A stretch of 41,014 nucleotides of DNA from an uncultured Duncaniella sp. (GCA_910588795.1 CAJURI010000018.1:1-41014); one strand, 5' to 3'; counted from the stretch's first letter, positions 24,998 through 34,523 are shown. Notes: generated by a model not told the origin, from the sequence alone. Made by a program: numbers and translations.

Positions 24998-26503
24998 ATG
25001 GAAAATCTATCGACCGAAAGTGTGATGCTCGTAGGGTCAGTCCTACTGATAGCCGGAGTGCTCATAGGAAAGTCCAGCTACCGCATAGGGCTCCCCATAC
25101 TACTTATATTCCTGCTTGTGGGGATGGGTTTCGGGACGGACGGAGCCGGCATACAGTTCAGCGACATGCATACCGCACAGACCATAGGCATGACAGCCCT
25201 GTGCGTGATACTCTTCTCGGGAGGCATGGGGACAAAACTCTCAGCCATACGTCCGGTGATCATGCCCGGAATAGCACTCTCCACCGCCGGAGTGCTCATG
25301 ACAGCTCTGATAACAGGCGGATTCATATGGCTGCTGTCGGGGATGAAGTGGACAAACATACATTTCGCCTTTCTGCCGTCGCTCCTCCTTGCGGCAACAA
25401 TGTCATCGACGGACTCGGCCTCGGTGTTCGGGATCTTAGGCACGCAGAAAGTCGCCATGCGCAACAATCTGCGGCCCTTGCTGGAACTTGAGAGCGGATC
25501 AAATGACCCCATGGCGTATATGCTTACCATAATACTTATAGAGACTATCACCATGGGCAGCGGACTCTCGGCATGGACTGTGATATGGCAGCTGATACTG
25601 CAGTTCGGCATCGGGGGACTGATGGGCGTGGCAATGGGGAAAATCACCGGGAAGCTTATAACCATGTACCACACATGGGGAAACGCCAGGGGAACCGGAG
25701 AAGACCCCTCACAGGCAACAGCCATGATCTCCATAATGATACTCGGAGGAGTGTTCCTGACCTACTCCGCGACAACAGCCCTCGCCGGGAACGGTTATCT
25801 TGCCGTGTACATATGCGGCATACTCCTTGGAAACGAGCGTCTGCCCAACCAGCGTGGGATATCTAAATTCATGGACGGTATGACATGGCTGATGCAGATA
25901 GTGGTGTTCCTTATGCTCGGACTGCTTGTGAACCCTCACGAGATGCTCGACGTGGCGGCTGTGTCGCTGCTCATAGGAGCATTCATGATAGCGATAGGAC
26001 GGCCTCTGAGCGTATTCATATCTCTGGCACCATTCCGCCGCATCACACTGCGCTCCAAACTGTGGGTTTCGTGGGTGGGTCTGCGCGGTGCCGTGCCGAT
26101 TATCTTTGCCACATATCCGGTGGTTGAGAATGTGCAGGGGGCCGGACAGATATTCAACATAGTATTCTTCGTGACACTGCTGTCGCTGCTCGTACAAGGG
26201 ACCACAGTTATAAGCTCGGCCCGCAGGCTCGACCTGATCGATACGGATGCAACGCATGACGATGACTTCGGAGTAGAGCTTGCCGACGAACTTCCTACAT
26301 CGCTTCACACCATAGAACTGTCCGAAAAGGATCTGACAAAAGGGAACACTCTGAGAGATATGTCACTCCCGAAAGGCTCCCTTGTGATGATGGTGAAACG
26401 AGATAGACGCTACATGGTGCCCAACGGCACTCTGAAACTTGTGCCCGGAGACAGGCTGCTGGTGATACAGGAAGATATCACTCCCGATAGTAAACACGCT
26501 TGA
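24998..26503 (+). CDS. nhaP2: Potassium/proton antiporter with C-terminal TrkA-C domain
   Basis: A 501-residue monovalent cation:proton antiporter of the CPA1/NhaP2 type. About 12 membrane helices fill residues 1-400; the ion-site ESGSNDPMAY motif lies in the middle helices. The last 90 residues form a cytoplasmic TrkA-C-like domain (IELSEKDLTKGNTLRDMSLPKG through PGDRLLVIQED), which in NhaP2 proteins gates transport by ligand binding. It probably expels K+ under high load or alkaline stress. Its 3' end overlaps the convergent murF-alr gene by 26 nt. Confidence 0.92.
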   Translation: MENLSTESVMLVGSVLLIAGVLIGKSSYRIGLPILLIFLLVGMGFGTDGAGIQFSDMHTAQTIGMTALCVILFSGGMGTKLSAIRPVIMPGIALSTAGVLMTALITGGFIWLLSGMKWTNIHFAFLPSLLLAATMSSTDSASVFGILGTQKVAMRNNLRPLLELESGSNDPMAYMLTIILIETITMGSGLSAWTVIWQLILQFGIGGLMGVAMGKITGKLITMYHTWGNARGTGEDPSQATAMISIMILGGVFLTYSATTALAGNGYLAVYICGILLGNERLPNQRGISKFMDGMTWLMQIVVFLMLGLLVNPHEMLDVAAVSLLIGAFMIAIGRPLSVFISLAPFRRITLRSKLWVSWVGLRGAVPIIFATYPVVENVQGAGQIFNIVFFVTLLSLLVQGTTVISSARRLDLIDTDATHDDDFGVELADELPTSLHTIELSEKDLTKGNTLRDMSLPKGSLVMMVKRDRRYMVPNGTLKLVPGDRLLVIQEDITPDSKHA

Positions 26504-28955
26504 CCCGCTGGGATATCGATGTAAGGACCTCGTAGGGGATGGTGCCGAGAGTTTCCGCGAGTGTCTCCACCGGTATGGTGTCACCGAATATCTCTACCCT
26601 GTCGCCGGGACCTACACCCGGGACATCCGTAACATCGATCATACATGCGTCCATGCATATGCTGCCGACCGTGGGACAGAGTACCCCACGCACGCAGAAT
26701 GAAGCATTGCCGTAGCCAAGATGGCGGTTTACGCCGTCGGCATAGCCTACAGGGACTGTGGCAATCACTGAGTCACGGCTTAGGATGCCGCGGCGGTTGT
26801 AGCCTATCGTGGTTCCGGCCGGCCAGTGCTTTATGGATATAACCGATGTGCTGAGTGTGGATATGGGGCGCAGTTCGTCCTGAGATCCGTCGTGCATGGT
26901 GCGTATGCCGTACAGGCCTATGCCGAGCCTCACCATGTCGTGCTGCTGTTCGGGGAAGCGCGTAATGCCCGTGGAGTTGAGTATGTGGCTGAGGATTCTC
27001 CTGTGTGGAAATGCTGAACGAAGCATGGCGCAGCAGCGGTCGAAATAGTCAAACTGTCCACGAGTGTACTCGTCCTCGGCAGGATCATCGGCGGCGCAGA
27101 GGTGAGAGAACACGCTTGCCGGAGCCACGCAGTCACTGTCTTTGAGGACTTCTATCACCTCAGGGAGCGTTTCAAGGCGGAAACCGAGCCGATGCATTCC
27201 CGAGTCGATCTTTATATGTACGGGATAGTCCTTTATGCCGCGTCTACGAGCTTCGTCAATGAGGCTGCGCAGGAAATCTACTGAGTAGATCTCCGGTTCG
27301 AGACGATTGTCGAATATGGCGTTGAGATCATCGACGGCAGGATTGAGCACTATTATCGGCATCGTGATTCCTGCCTGACGGAGATCGGCTCCCTCGTCGT
27401 GAACGGCAACGGCAAGATAGCTTGCGCCTTGGCTCTGGAGAGTCTTTGCCAGCTCGTGTGATCCGGCACCGTAGCCTGAGGCCTTGATCATGCATACCAT
27501 TCCTGTGGCAGGCCTGATGTGTGAGCGGAAGAAATTGAAGTTGTCGACAAGGGCATCGAGGTTAATCTCAAGGACTGTGCCGTTGCGACGCTTCTCAAGG
27601 AGCCGTGCCACTTCGGCGAGAGGCTCGTCGAGTGATCCCTTGATAAGAATCAGTTCGGAACGGAAGTCATCGGCGTTGACACTCCGTATGAAATCGGCCA
27701 CTGACGCATAAGTGACAGCTCCGGTCGGAAGGAGCGAGGAGAAGGCGTTGATCTCCTGGCCTATGCCTATGACCCTTTGTATGTGTCGCATGTCCAGCAA
27801 TTCTGCGGCCCGTGCATAGACTTCGCGAGAGTCATGTCCTCCGGTGTCAATGTCTCCGAGTATGACAGTGAGCGAATGATCGGGGGTGGCGCGCCGTGAC
27901 ATGAAGTCGAGCGCGATAGAGAGGGAAGAAAGGGAAGGTGTGAAAGTGTCGTGTATGAGCTGGCAGTCGTTGACACCGTCGGCAACGTCAAGACGAGTGC
28001 TGACCGGGCGCAACGCACGCATACGCTCATCAATCACGTCCGGGCTGACTCCGAGAATGAGCATGACAGCGAGTGAGGTGACAGCGTTCTCTATATCGCG
28101 TTCGGAAGTGAACGGAATAGTGCAGCTCGACATTATCTCCCCATCCTTCCAGGAATATGAGAGCGTGGAAGAGCCCGCTGACTTCTCCACGGATGTGATG
28201 CGCAGAAGCGCGTCAGGGGTGTCACGACGTGTCCACCCTACCCTGCATGGCCCCTGGGGAATAGATGCGGCTATAAGACCGTTGTCGGCACAATACACGG
28301 CATAACGGCACCGGCGCATAAGTGATGCCTTCTCACGGCATTTCTGTTCTATGTCTGAAAACCCAAGGCTGTGGGCAGCTCCTATATTGGTGAATACCCC
28401 TATCTCGGGGGATATGACCGACTCAAGGCGTGACATCTCTCCGGGAAGGGATATGCCGGCCTCGATGATCGCTATGTCAGTGTCAGGCTCAATGGCACAT
28501 AGTGAGAGGGGGACACCGGTCTGCGAATTGTAGCTACGCGGTGACCGTGACACCTTGAAATCGGGCGACATGAGACGGTAAAGCCATTCCTTGACCGTTG
28601 TCTTTCCGCGGCTTCCGGTTATTGCTATCACACGGGCGCATGAAGAGGCGCGATGATGGGATGCAAGGGTCTGGAGCGCGTCAATCACTGACGGGACTTT
28701 AAGGAAGTTGGCATCCGGCATGCCTTTCGCACCGGAGGGTATGGCGTCGACCACAAAGTCGCGTACCCCTGAGGCATAAAGAGCCTGGATGTAGTTATGG
28801 CCGTCGCCTGATGGCGTGCGTATGGCAAAGAAGAGAGTTCCTGAAGGTTCGAGAAGTGAACGGCTGTCGGTGAGCAAGGCCGAAATGCGTCGGTCGGGAA
28901 CTGTAGGCTCCTGAGCACCGATGATGTGTGCTACCTCGGAAATGCTATAATCCAT
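26478..28955 (-). CDS. Bifunctional UDP-MurNAc-tripeptide:D-Ala-D-Ala ligase / alanine racemase
   Basis: An 825-residue fusion known from Bacteroidota. Residues 1 to about 455 form MurF, which adds D-Ala-D-Ala to the muramyl tripeptide, with ATP loop TGSRGKTT (113-120) and LGDIDTGGHDSREVY (366-380). Residues about 460-825 form alanine racemase: the PLP lysine is Lys491 in MIKASGYGAG, and GTTIGYNRRG carries the catalytic-tyrosine region. The MurF stretch that in homologues reads near DSYNSD is DTFTPS here (336-341), an unusual substitution. Its start overlaps the GSCFA gene by 11 nt; its end overlaps the antiporter gene on the other strand. Confidence 0.95.
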   Translation of the reverse strand: MDYSISEVAHIIGAQEPTVPDRRISALLTDSRSLLEPSGTLFFAIRTPSGDGHNYIQALYASGVRDFVVDAIPSGAKGMPDANFLKVPSVIDALQTLASHHRASSCARVIAITGSRGKTTVKEWLYRLMSPDFKVSRSPRSYNSQTGVPLSLCAIEPDTDIAIIEAGISLPGEMSRLESVISPEIGVFTNIGAAHSLGFSDIEQKCREKASLMRRCRYAVYCADNGLIAASIPQGPCRVGWTRRDTPDALLRITSVEKSAGSSTLSYSWKDGEIMSSCTIPFTSERDIENAVTSLAVMLILGVSPDVIDERMRALRPVSTRLDVADGVNDCQLIHDTFTPSLSSLSIALDFMSRRATPDHSLTVILGDIDTGGHDSREVYARAAELLDMRHIQRVIGIGQEINAFSSLLPTGAVTYASVADFIRSVNADDFRSELILIKGSLDEPLAEVARLLEKRRNGTVLEINLDALVDNFNFFRSHIRPATGMVCMIKASGYGAGSHELAKTLQSQGASYLAVAVHDEGADLRQAGITMPIIVLNPAVDDLNAIFDNRLEPEIYSVDFLRSLIDEARRRGIKDYPVHIKIDSGMHRLGFRLETLPEVIEVLKDSDCVAPASVFSHLCAADDPAEDEYTRGQFDYFDRCCAMLRSAFPHRRILSHILNSTGITRFPEQQHDMVRLGIGLYGIRTMHDGSQDELRPISTLSTSVISIKHWPAGTTIGYNRRGILSRDSVIATVPVGYADGVNRHLGYGNASFCVRGVLCPTVGSICMDACMIDVTDVPGVGPGDRVEIFGDTIPVETLAETLGTIPYEVLTSISQRVKRVYYRE

Positions 28956-29907
28956 TGGAAATGTATCTGTCTATGATTGGAGCCAGGAGAGGGTTGGCTG
29001 TTGTAAGTTCTTCTATAATCTTTGCAGTGTCGTCGGTCGGTGTGCCGCCCATCTGTCTGTGGGCGAGGCGGCGCGTCAGCTTCCTCGATTGCATGGCAAG
29101 GTCGCGTGTGGCCGGCGAGAAATAGGTGGAGGAGAATATTTCGTAGATGTATCTGACAGCCTGCTGTGTGGGATGCTTCATATCGTCGGCGTAGAAACGG
29201 TAGTCACGCAGGTCGTCCATCATGATCTCGAACGATGGGAAATAGCCCACTCCCTGACGCGAAGACATCACAGAGTCTACAGCGAGGAGCAGTGTAGACT
29301 TGGAGAGGGCGTTTACATGCGCTCCCTGACCGAGATAGCGCAACGGACTGACTGTAAATATTACGGTGATATCGGGATTGACAGAACGGGCAGTGTCGAC
29401 CATTGATGTCAGGGAGGATATGCATTGTGACAGAGAGAGCGTCTCCTCCTTAAAGGCACTTGACGGAAGCTTGTGGCAGTTAGCCACCACAATTCCATTT
29501 TCACGGAGACTGAAAGCGCGCGTTGTGCCGAGTGTGACAATCATCACAGAAGCTTCGACGAGTGCCTGACGTGCGAGTTCTATCTGACGCTTCATGATCT
29601 GAGCTGTAGATTCGCAGCTGTTTCCGGAATATCGAGAATGAAACAGATGGCTGTGATAACGCCCTTCATGCAGAAATAGCGCGGACTGAGGCACAGGGGC
29701 ACATTCAGCTATCACTGAGAGGGCAAGCCGAAGTGATGCCGGATTGTATATAGGGCCGAAAGGGTTGACCATGACGTCGAAAAGGTCGTCACGCATGCAA
29801 GCCCCTATATTGTCGGTGAAGCATGATCCGATAAGCAGTACAGGTCTGCAATGGTCTATAAGTCCTTCACAGGCTTTTTCCGGTGATACCTCGGTGCGGA
29901 ATTCCAT
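28945..29907 (-). CDS. GSCFA domain-containing protein
   Basis: A 320-residue protein with the family-defining GSCFTDNIG (about 27-35), NPFGPIYNP, and a late HPTQQAVRYIYEIF block. GSCFA proteins are SGNH/GDSL-like hydrolases, with the serine in GSCF and the histidine in the HPT motif as likely catalytic residues. No substrate is established; esterase activity on cell-wall or surface glycans is plausible given fusion-like linkage to murF-alr, 11 nt overlapping. The gene starts 2 nt after the lipoprotein gene stop, so all three should be co-transcribed. Confidence 0.9.
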   Translation of the reverse strand: MEFRTEVSPEKACEGLIDHCRPVLLIGSCFTDNIGACMRDDLFDVMVNPFGPIYNPASLRLALSVIAECAPVPQSALFLHEGRYHSHLFHSRYSGNSCESTAQIMKRQIELARQALVEASVMIVTLGTTRAFSLRENGIVVANCHKLPSSAFKEETLSLSQCISSLTSMVDTARSVNPDITVIFTVSPLRYLGQGAHVNALSKSTLLLAVDSVMSSRQGVGYFPSFEIMMDDLRDYRFYADDMKHPTQQAVRYIYEIFSSTYFSPATRDLAMQSRKLTRRLAHRQMGGTPTDDTAKIIEELTTANPLLAPIIDRYISNGL

Positions 29908-29909
29908 TT

Positions 29910-30296
29910 TCAGATCGCGTTCAGGACAATCGGGTCGCCATAGTCAGGATAAAGGTAAAGAGTGTTTCCCTGTATGGACCATGAGAAGTAGTCAATGTCG
30001 CCTCCTTCATAACTGATGGTGAGTGAGGAACCATTGACCCACCAGGTGAACTCGTAATAATCCGCTCCATATTCGGGATCGTCGACGATGTAGTTGCCGC
30101 AGCCGTCTTCGTAAAATTCGTAATAGACGTATTCGAGAGTTGGCGGAGCCACCTGCTCCCAACTACCCTCCACTGTGTAGTACCAATCGTCGTCGTCATC
30201 GTCACACGAGGTGAATGCTGTCAGTGCGATCAAGGATATGACCACCAGAGATAGAGCCTTGATGACTTTACGTGAGGATACGGTAAGAGCGTTCAT
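29910..30296 (-). CDS. Small lipoprotein with an acidic run after the lipid cysteine
   Basis: A 128-residue protein with a type II signal peptide: hydrophobic core about 14-28, then lipobox FTSC with Cys31. Six aspartates follow at once, resembling the lipoprotein export signal that sends Bacteroidota lipoproteins to the cell surface. The mature part is rich in Tyr, Trp, Asp and Glu in alternating beta-type pattern (YYEFYEDGCGNYIVDD, LYLYPDYGDP), suggestive of a small lipocalin-like or beta-sandwich domain; no function is known. It is first in the lipoprotein-GSCFA-murF/alr transcript. Confidence 0.8.
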   Translation of the reverse strand: MNALTVSSRKVIKALSLVVISLIALTAFTSCDDDDDDWYYTVEGSWEQVAPPTLEYVYYEFYEDGCGNYIVDDPEYGADYYEFTWWVNGSSLTISYEGGDIDYFSWSIQGNTLYLYPDYGDPIVLNAI

Positions 30297-30381
30297 AATA
30301 GTTGAATTGTAAATTTCGTGAAAAAGGGTGTTGACATATTATGAAACAAAGGAGCGGTCAACAGAGTTCTTTTCCGACGCG

Positions 30382-30413
30382 CAAAAATACAATATTATTC
30401 GCAGCCGTGCAAA
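30382..30413 (-). promoter_or_regulatory. Promoter of the lipoprotein-GSCFA-murF/alr operon
   Basis: On the minus strand TTTG (30413-30410), a 20-nt spacer and TATTTTTG (30389-30382) match the consensus exactly. The leader would be about 80 nt, longer than for most genes here. Confidence 0.75.
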
Positions 30414-30491
30414 TGTTTGCCCCGGATACGACATTCCGTCACGTGATTAAGATTCCATTCCAAGATATTTGTTAACCGTGCCTAAGGATTA

Positions 30492-30515
30492 AGAGGTCGT
30501 TTAAAAACAACCTCT
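30492..30515 (-). terminator. Hairpin at the comEC stop codon
   Basis: AGAGGTCGTTT (30492-30502) pairs at 10 of 11 positions with AAACAACCTCT (30505-30515). The stem spans the comEC TAA stop. Only a modest T-rich stretch follows on the minus strand. Confidence 0.45.
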
Positions 30516-32531
30516 AAGTATGAGTGGAGAGGAACGAAGGGAGCGGTGAGGCAGGGACGCGGCTGTCAGCTCGCGGCAATAACGGTCGTGCCGTCGGGGG
30601 TCGAGATCGGCACTAAGAAGCAAAGTGTCGGGGCATACGGATCCTGCGAGGCGGCATATGTCGCCCGTAAAACCACGGCACACAACAGCGTAGTGCACAT
30701 GCTGACCCGCAACCGGCGTCACCGGTGCCGATAGACAGGTATTGTCACCTACAAACAGGATCGTTATGCCTGACGTGAATATAGTGTCCCCGCACCTGCT
30801 GGTGGATCCGTGTATCGCACCATCGCTCAGCGGGACCATAGCCGAGATGCTGCGACGAAGCATGTATGTCTCGTATTTACTGCGGGCACGCTCCGCCACC
30901 TCAGGGTGTCGCACTAACCGGGCGGTGGTGTATAGAAGAAGGGTGTCGCCCTCTCGTACAAGCATTGTAGTCTCGGATGGAGAGCGCGTTATGTATGCCT
31001 CAGGGGAGGGGGACACGTGATACGTGTCAATTGACCACCATAAGACAGTGAAAGCGGCTATTATCCCCATGGCATACAGCATGACGGCACGACGGCACCA
31101 TAGCCATACAGCAAAGAGCAGAGCAAGGATGAAATAGACCGGAATAATCCACGATGGGAACCACACCCCTGTGACGGCAGCTCCGGGAAGGCCTGATATC
31201 CATAGGGCAATGTCCGTGACCGAACTGTACATGAAGTCGACAATGCCTCCAAGCCAAGGCGCGCTGATACCTGCATAAGAAAGCAGGAGGAGAATCAAGG
31301 CTCCGCCAATAAGCGGTGGCAGAAGAACGGAGACGGCGATGTTGGTGACTAAGAAGCAGAGCGGGAATATGTGAAAATGATATGCGCAGACGATGCCTGT
31401 ACCCAACATGGCGGCAGCCGACACTGCGAGGGACATGGTTCCGGCTCGAAGTATGGGATACCTGTAGCCGATAGGGTTGAGCCTGCGTGCGAACACTATG
31501 ATGAAGAGCACTGCAAGAAATGTAAGCTGAAAGCCGAGTGTGTATATTGCCGACGGATTGAACACCAGCAGCAACAGAGCAGCGACAGCAAGAGCATTGA
31601 GCGGAGACCACACGCGCTGCATCATCATGGTGACGAGAAAAATTGTTGCCATCACGACAGCTCTGACAACCGACGGTGACAGCCCTGTGAGGATGGCGAA
31701 TACCCATAGCGCGCCGATGGAGATCAACATGCTGCATCGCCTCATGCCTACAGCCGTGAGAGGGAACAGCATAATCATGATCACGGCCGATATGATGCCT
31801 ACATGAAGTCCACTGAGCGCGAGGATGTGGGCAATTCCTGTGAGGGAAAAAAGGTCACGTGTGGATGGTGTAAGCCATGAACGGTCGCCTGTAAGGGCGG
31901 CCATCAGGAAGCTGCAGGTTTCTGACGATATCGGCAGCAGAGCTATGCGAGCCTGCAGGTCACGACGCAGACGGCGCAGGGAGTTGACCGGCCCCGGCTC
32001 AGGCACATGCGTCTGTATGCTGTCAGGGTGTATGAAACATTGCGCTACGACACCCATGCGTCTGAACGATGCGTTGTAGTCGGTCTCGTCGGGTAGATCG
32101 ATACGGCTTTCCAGAGGATCCATGCTTGCGGTAAACCGTATGCGGTCAGTATCATCGACAGGCGGGAGCATGGACGGGATCACACATTTGGCGAGAAAAG
32201 GAGGACAAGGGGCTTGCCTGCAAGAGTCAGCCTCAAGCACCAGCACGCGCACGCCGCTGTACTCCCTGCTCTCCTTTACTACACCGGAAAAAGATGTTTC
32301 CCCTCCCAGGGCACACTGCGGCAGTAACGGGCGATGTGCCTCACTGACCGTGAATCCCAAAGCTGTACCTATAGACAGAACCGCCAGATAAGGACGCCGC
32401 AATATGACACACGCCAAGCACAATACCAACGGTACGGCAACCCACAGCGGAGATGACACGGCACCATTGAATAAGATGCCGGTCATGAATGCCACCGCAA
32501 AGGGGAGTACCGGACAGAGGGAGAGAGACAT
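30501..32531 (-). CDS. comEC: ComEC/Rec2 family DNA-uptake channel protein
   Basis: A 676-residue polytopic membrane protein. The N-terminal helices and soluble DUF4131-like region (about 80-190) lead into the competence domain with TGIAHILALSGLHVGII (231-247), the family hallmark, and about eight further helices. The C-terminal 160 residues lack the HxHxDH motif of the metallo-beta-lactamase nuclease domain found in Bacillus ComEC, as is common in Bacteroidota. In competent bacteria ComEC passes single-stranded DNA across the inner membrane; competence here is untested. It is the last gene after aroE and yeiH, 42 nt behind yeiH. Confidence 0.9.
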   Translation of the reverse strand: MSLSLCPVLPFAVAFMTGILFNGAVSSPLWVAVPLVLCLACVILRRPYLAVLSIGTALGFTVSEAHRPLLPQCALGGETSFSGVVKESREYSGVRVLVLEADSCRQAPCPPFLAKCVIPSMLPPVDDTDRIRFTASMDPLESRIDLPDETDYNASFRRMGVVAQCFIHPDSIQTHVPEPGPVNSLRRLRRDLQARIALLPISSETCSFLMAALTGDRSWLTPSTRDLFSLTGIAHILALSGLHVGIISAVIMIMLFPLTAVGMRRCSMLISIGALWVFAILTGLSPSVVRAVVMATIFLVTMMMQRVWSPLNALAVAALLLLVFNPSAIYTLGFQLTFLAVLFIIVFARRLNPIGYRYPILRAGTMSLAVSAAAMLGTGIVCAYHFHIFPLCFLVTNIAVSVLLPPLIGGALILLLLSYAGISAPWLGGIVDFMYSSVTDIALWISGLPGAAVTGVWFPSWIIPVYFILALLFAVWLWCRRAVMLYAMGIIAAFTVLWWSIDTYHVSPSPEAYITRSPSETTMLVREGDTLLLYTTARLVRHPEVAERARSKYETYMLRRSISAMVPLSDGAIHGSTSRCGDTIFTSGITILFVGDNTCLSAPVTPVAGQHVHYAVVCRGFTGDICRLAGSVCPDTLLLSADLDPRRHDRYCRELTAASLPHRSLRSSPLILRGCF

Positions 32532-32573
32532 AGGGAATCACATTTCCCTGAAAAGCAATGTATCCAGGGGTAT

Positions 32574-33593
32574 TTAATCAATAGTGTTCATGACAACGAA
32601 GAAGCTGCTCACGCCTATCACTATCCACAGGATGACGGCGAGAATGAAAGGCTTCACGCCGACTGACCTGACCATCTTGACCGAAAGTCCGGCACCAATG
32701 AGAAAGAGAGTGAGCACAAGGCCTTTCTTGGCAAGGTACACGAGAGCTGCGGTAAGCCATTCGGGAAGTGGAAGATAAGTATTTACCACCATCGCAAGAA
32801 TGAACAGGAATATGAACCATGGTATTGAAATCTTGCTCTTCCTGTCGCGGAAAATGACCATAGTGACGAGTGCGAGCGGAATGATCCAGAGAGCACGTGT
32901 GAGCTTTATAAGGGTGGCAAGCTTGAGGGCGTCACCGGCATTGGCGACACCTTGTGCAGCAAGGAGATTGGAGTAGGCATCACCGGCACCCACCACAGAG
33001 GATGTGTCATGGATGGCGATCGCCGCCCATGTGCCGAACTGCTGCGCGCTCATGTCGAAGAACGCTCCTATAGGGGGGAATATGAACAGAGCCACTGCAT
33101 TAAGCACGAACACCACGCCCAATGACACAGCCATGTCACGGTCGTCGGCCTTGAGGACAGGTGCCACCGCGGCGATGGCACTGCCTCCGCATATTGCTGT
33201 TCCGGAAGATATGAGATAGGATGTCTTTCTGCCGATATGCAACCAGTATCCGACAAGGACACCTATCACCATTACGCTCACAACCGATACCACAGTGAAG
33301 AGCATGCCCTCACTGCCACTCTTAAGCGACTCGGTGAGATTCATGCCGAAACCGAGCCCCACCACCGATGCCTGAAGAAGATACTTGGAGGTCTTTTTAT
33401 TGAACTTCGGATAAGGGCATTCAAAAAACAGGGCATACATTATGCCGAGAAACAGAGCAAACCAAGGAGCCACTGTCACGCCGCTAAACAGCATATCGAC
33501 AGGTGACAGGACCATTACTATAAGCAGGATATAAATGATTCTTCCCGCAGACCTGAAATTATCAGATTTCAAAGCGATATTCACAGATTCCAT
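32574..33593 (-). CDS. YeiH/YadS-type putative sulfate exporter family (UPF0324)
   Basis: A 339-residue membrane protein of the UPF0324 (YeiH) family with about ten helices. Family signatures are KYLLQASVVGLGFGMNL, SSGTAICGGSAIAAVAPVL (re-entrant glycine-rich motif) and AAIAIHDTSSVVGAG. YeiH-like proteins are annotated as sulfate exporters on limited evidence; the substrate is not certain. Its start overlaps the aroE 3' end by 13 nt, so it is translationally coupled to a shikimate-pathway gene with no obvious functional link. Confidence 0.9.
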   Translation of the reverse strand: MESVNIALKSDNFRSAGRIIYILLIVMVLSPVDMLFSGVTVAPWFALFLGIMYALFFECPYPKFNKKTSKYLLQASVVGLGFGMNLTESLKSGSEGMLFTVVSVVSVMVIGVLVGYWLHIGRKTSYLISSGTAICGGSAIAAVAPVLKADDRDMAVSLGVVFVLNAVALFIFPPIGAFFDMSAQQFGTWAAIAIHDTSSVVGAGDAYSNLLAAQGVANAGDALKLATLIKLTRALWIIPLALVTMVIFRDRKSKISIPWFIFLFILAMVVNTYLPLPEWLTAALVYLAKKGLVLTLFLIGAGLSVKMVRSVGVKPFILAVILWIVIGVSSFFVVMNTID

Positions 33594-34342
33594 ATACGCC
33601 AGGATTCAAAAGCCTGAAGCAGGAGCATCTCCAGACCGTTTTTAACTTCGGCACCATGCTCGGCTCCTCTTCTCATAAACGCGGTGGTGTCGGGATTATA
33701 TATGAGGTCATACAACAGATGGCCCGAGTCAAGATATTCATAAGGTATGGGGGGAAAACGGTCGACCCCAGGATACATGCCGAGAGGAGTGGTGTTGACT
33801 ATCACCTTGTGACTTGCCATCACTTCAGGAGTCAGCTCGTCATAAGACAGCATGCCACGGTGCGGAGAGCGGGATACGTACACCGGCTCGACACCGAGCG
33901 AGATCAGACCTTGCCTCACAGCCTTGGCCGCCCCACCTGATCCGAGTATAAGAGCCTTGCCACGCTCCGGAGTGATGAGAGGGGATATCGAATCCCTGAA
34001 ACCCACAACATCGGAGTTGTATCCGACAAGCTCGTAATCATCCTCGTCGTCAGGATCATTCCGTATGATCCTGATCACATTTACCGCACCGATAGCCTCT
34101 GCCTCCGGATCAAGGCGGTCAAGATAAGGAATCACCTGCTCCTTATATGGGATTGTGACGTTAAGTCCGGACAGTTGCGGATGGTCATCAAGCACCTCCT
34201 TCAGTTCGGAAACCGAAGGGATCTCAAAATTGATATACTCGGCATCAATACCCTCGGCTGCAAACTTATCATTGAAAAAGCCACGAGAGAATGAATGACC
34301 GAGAGGATAACCAATCAATCCGAAAATTCTATGAGTATCCAT
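33581..34342 (-). CDS. aroE: Shikimate dehydrogenase
   Basis: Reduces 3-dehydroshikimate to shikimate with NADPH in aromatic amino acid synthesis. From the chosen start the protein is 253 residues. It shows GYPLGHSFSRGFFN with the shikimate-binding serines, the catalytic lysine in TIPYKEQV, and the nucleotide loop GSGGAAKAV. The frame stays open to 34396, but the extra 18 residues are non-homologous and cover the promoter, so the ATG at 34340-34342 (MDTHRIFGL) is preferred. It heads the aroE-yeiH-comEC run. Confidence 0.94.
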   Translation of the reverse strand: MDTHRIFGLIGYPLGHSFSRGFFNDKFAAEGIDAEYINFEIPSVSELKEVLDDHPQLSGLNVTIPYKEQVIPYLDRLDPEAEAIGAVNVIRIIRNDPDDEDDYELVGYNSDVVGFRDSISPLITPERGKALILGSGGAAKAVRQGLISLGVEPVYVSRSPHRGMLSYDELTPEVMASHKVIVNTTPLGMYPGVDRFPPIPYEYLDSGHLLYDLIYNPDTTAFMRRGAEHGAEVKNGLEMLLLQAFESWRIWNL

Positions 34343-34362
34343 TGAGAAATATGAAAAGTGTA

Positions 34363-34393
34363 CAAAATTAGTTGTTCCCGTTAAAATAAGCAA
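34363..34393 (-). promoter_or_regulatory. Promoter of the aroE-yeiH-comEC operon
   Basis: On the minus strand TTGC (34393-34390), a 19-nt spacer and TAATTTTG (34370-34363) match the consensus. With a start near 34356 the leader is about 14 nt, which supports the 34342 start codon for aroE. Confidence 0.7.
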
Positions 34394-34523
34394 CATTTTT
34401 TACATTATATAAGCCCTCAATCCGGCAAACAGACAATAAATATGCTTATATTTATGATGACATTTAATCTTAATTATTTAAAATTTACAAGAAAGGGTGA
34501 AACTATATATATAATTTCACGTC

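Noticed and set aside
25709..26308. 199-codon frame opposite the K+/H+ antiporter gene
   Set aside because: It is the antisense of membrane helices, with a biased His/Tyr-rich translation and no start context.
31027..31737. 236-codon open frame within comEC in another frame
   Set aside because: It overlaps the hydrophobic comEC frame, is rich in His, Arg and Ser, and has no recognisable domain.
32532..32549. AGGGAA/TTCCCT hairpin at the comEC start as a riboswitch or thermosensor
   Set aside because: It is only 6 bp with a 6-nt loop and has no conserved riboswitch features; chance is likely.
34343..34396. N-terminal extension of aroE
   Set aside because: The -7 promoter element at 34363-34370 lies inside it, so it cannot be translated from that promoter.
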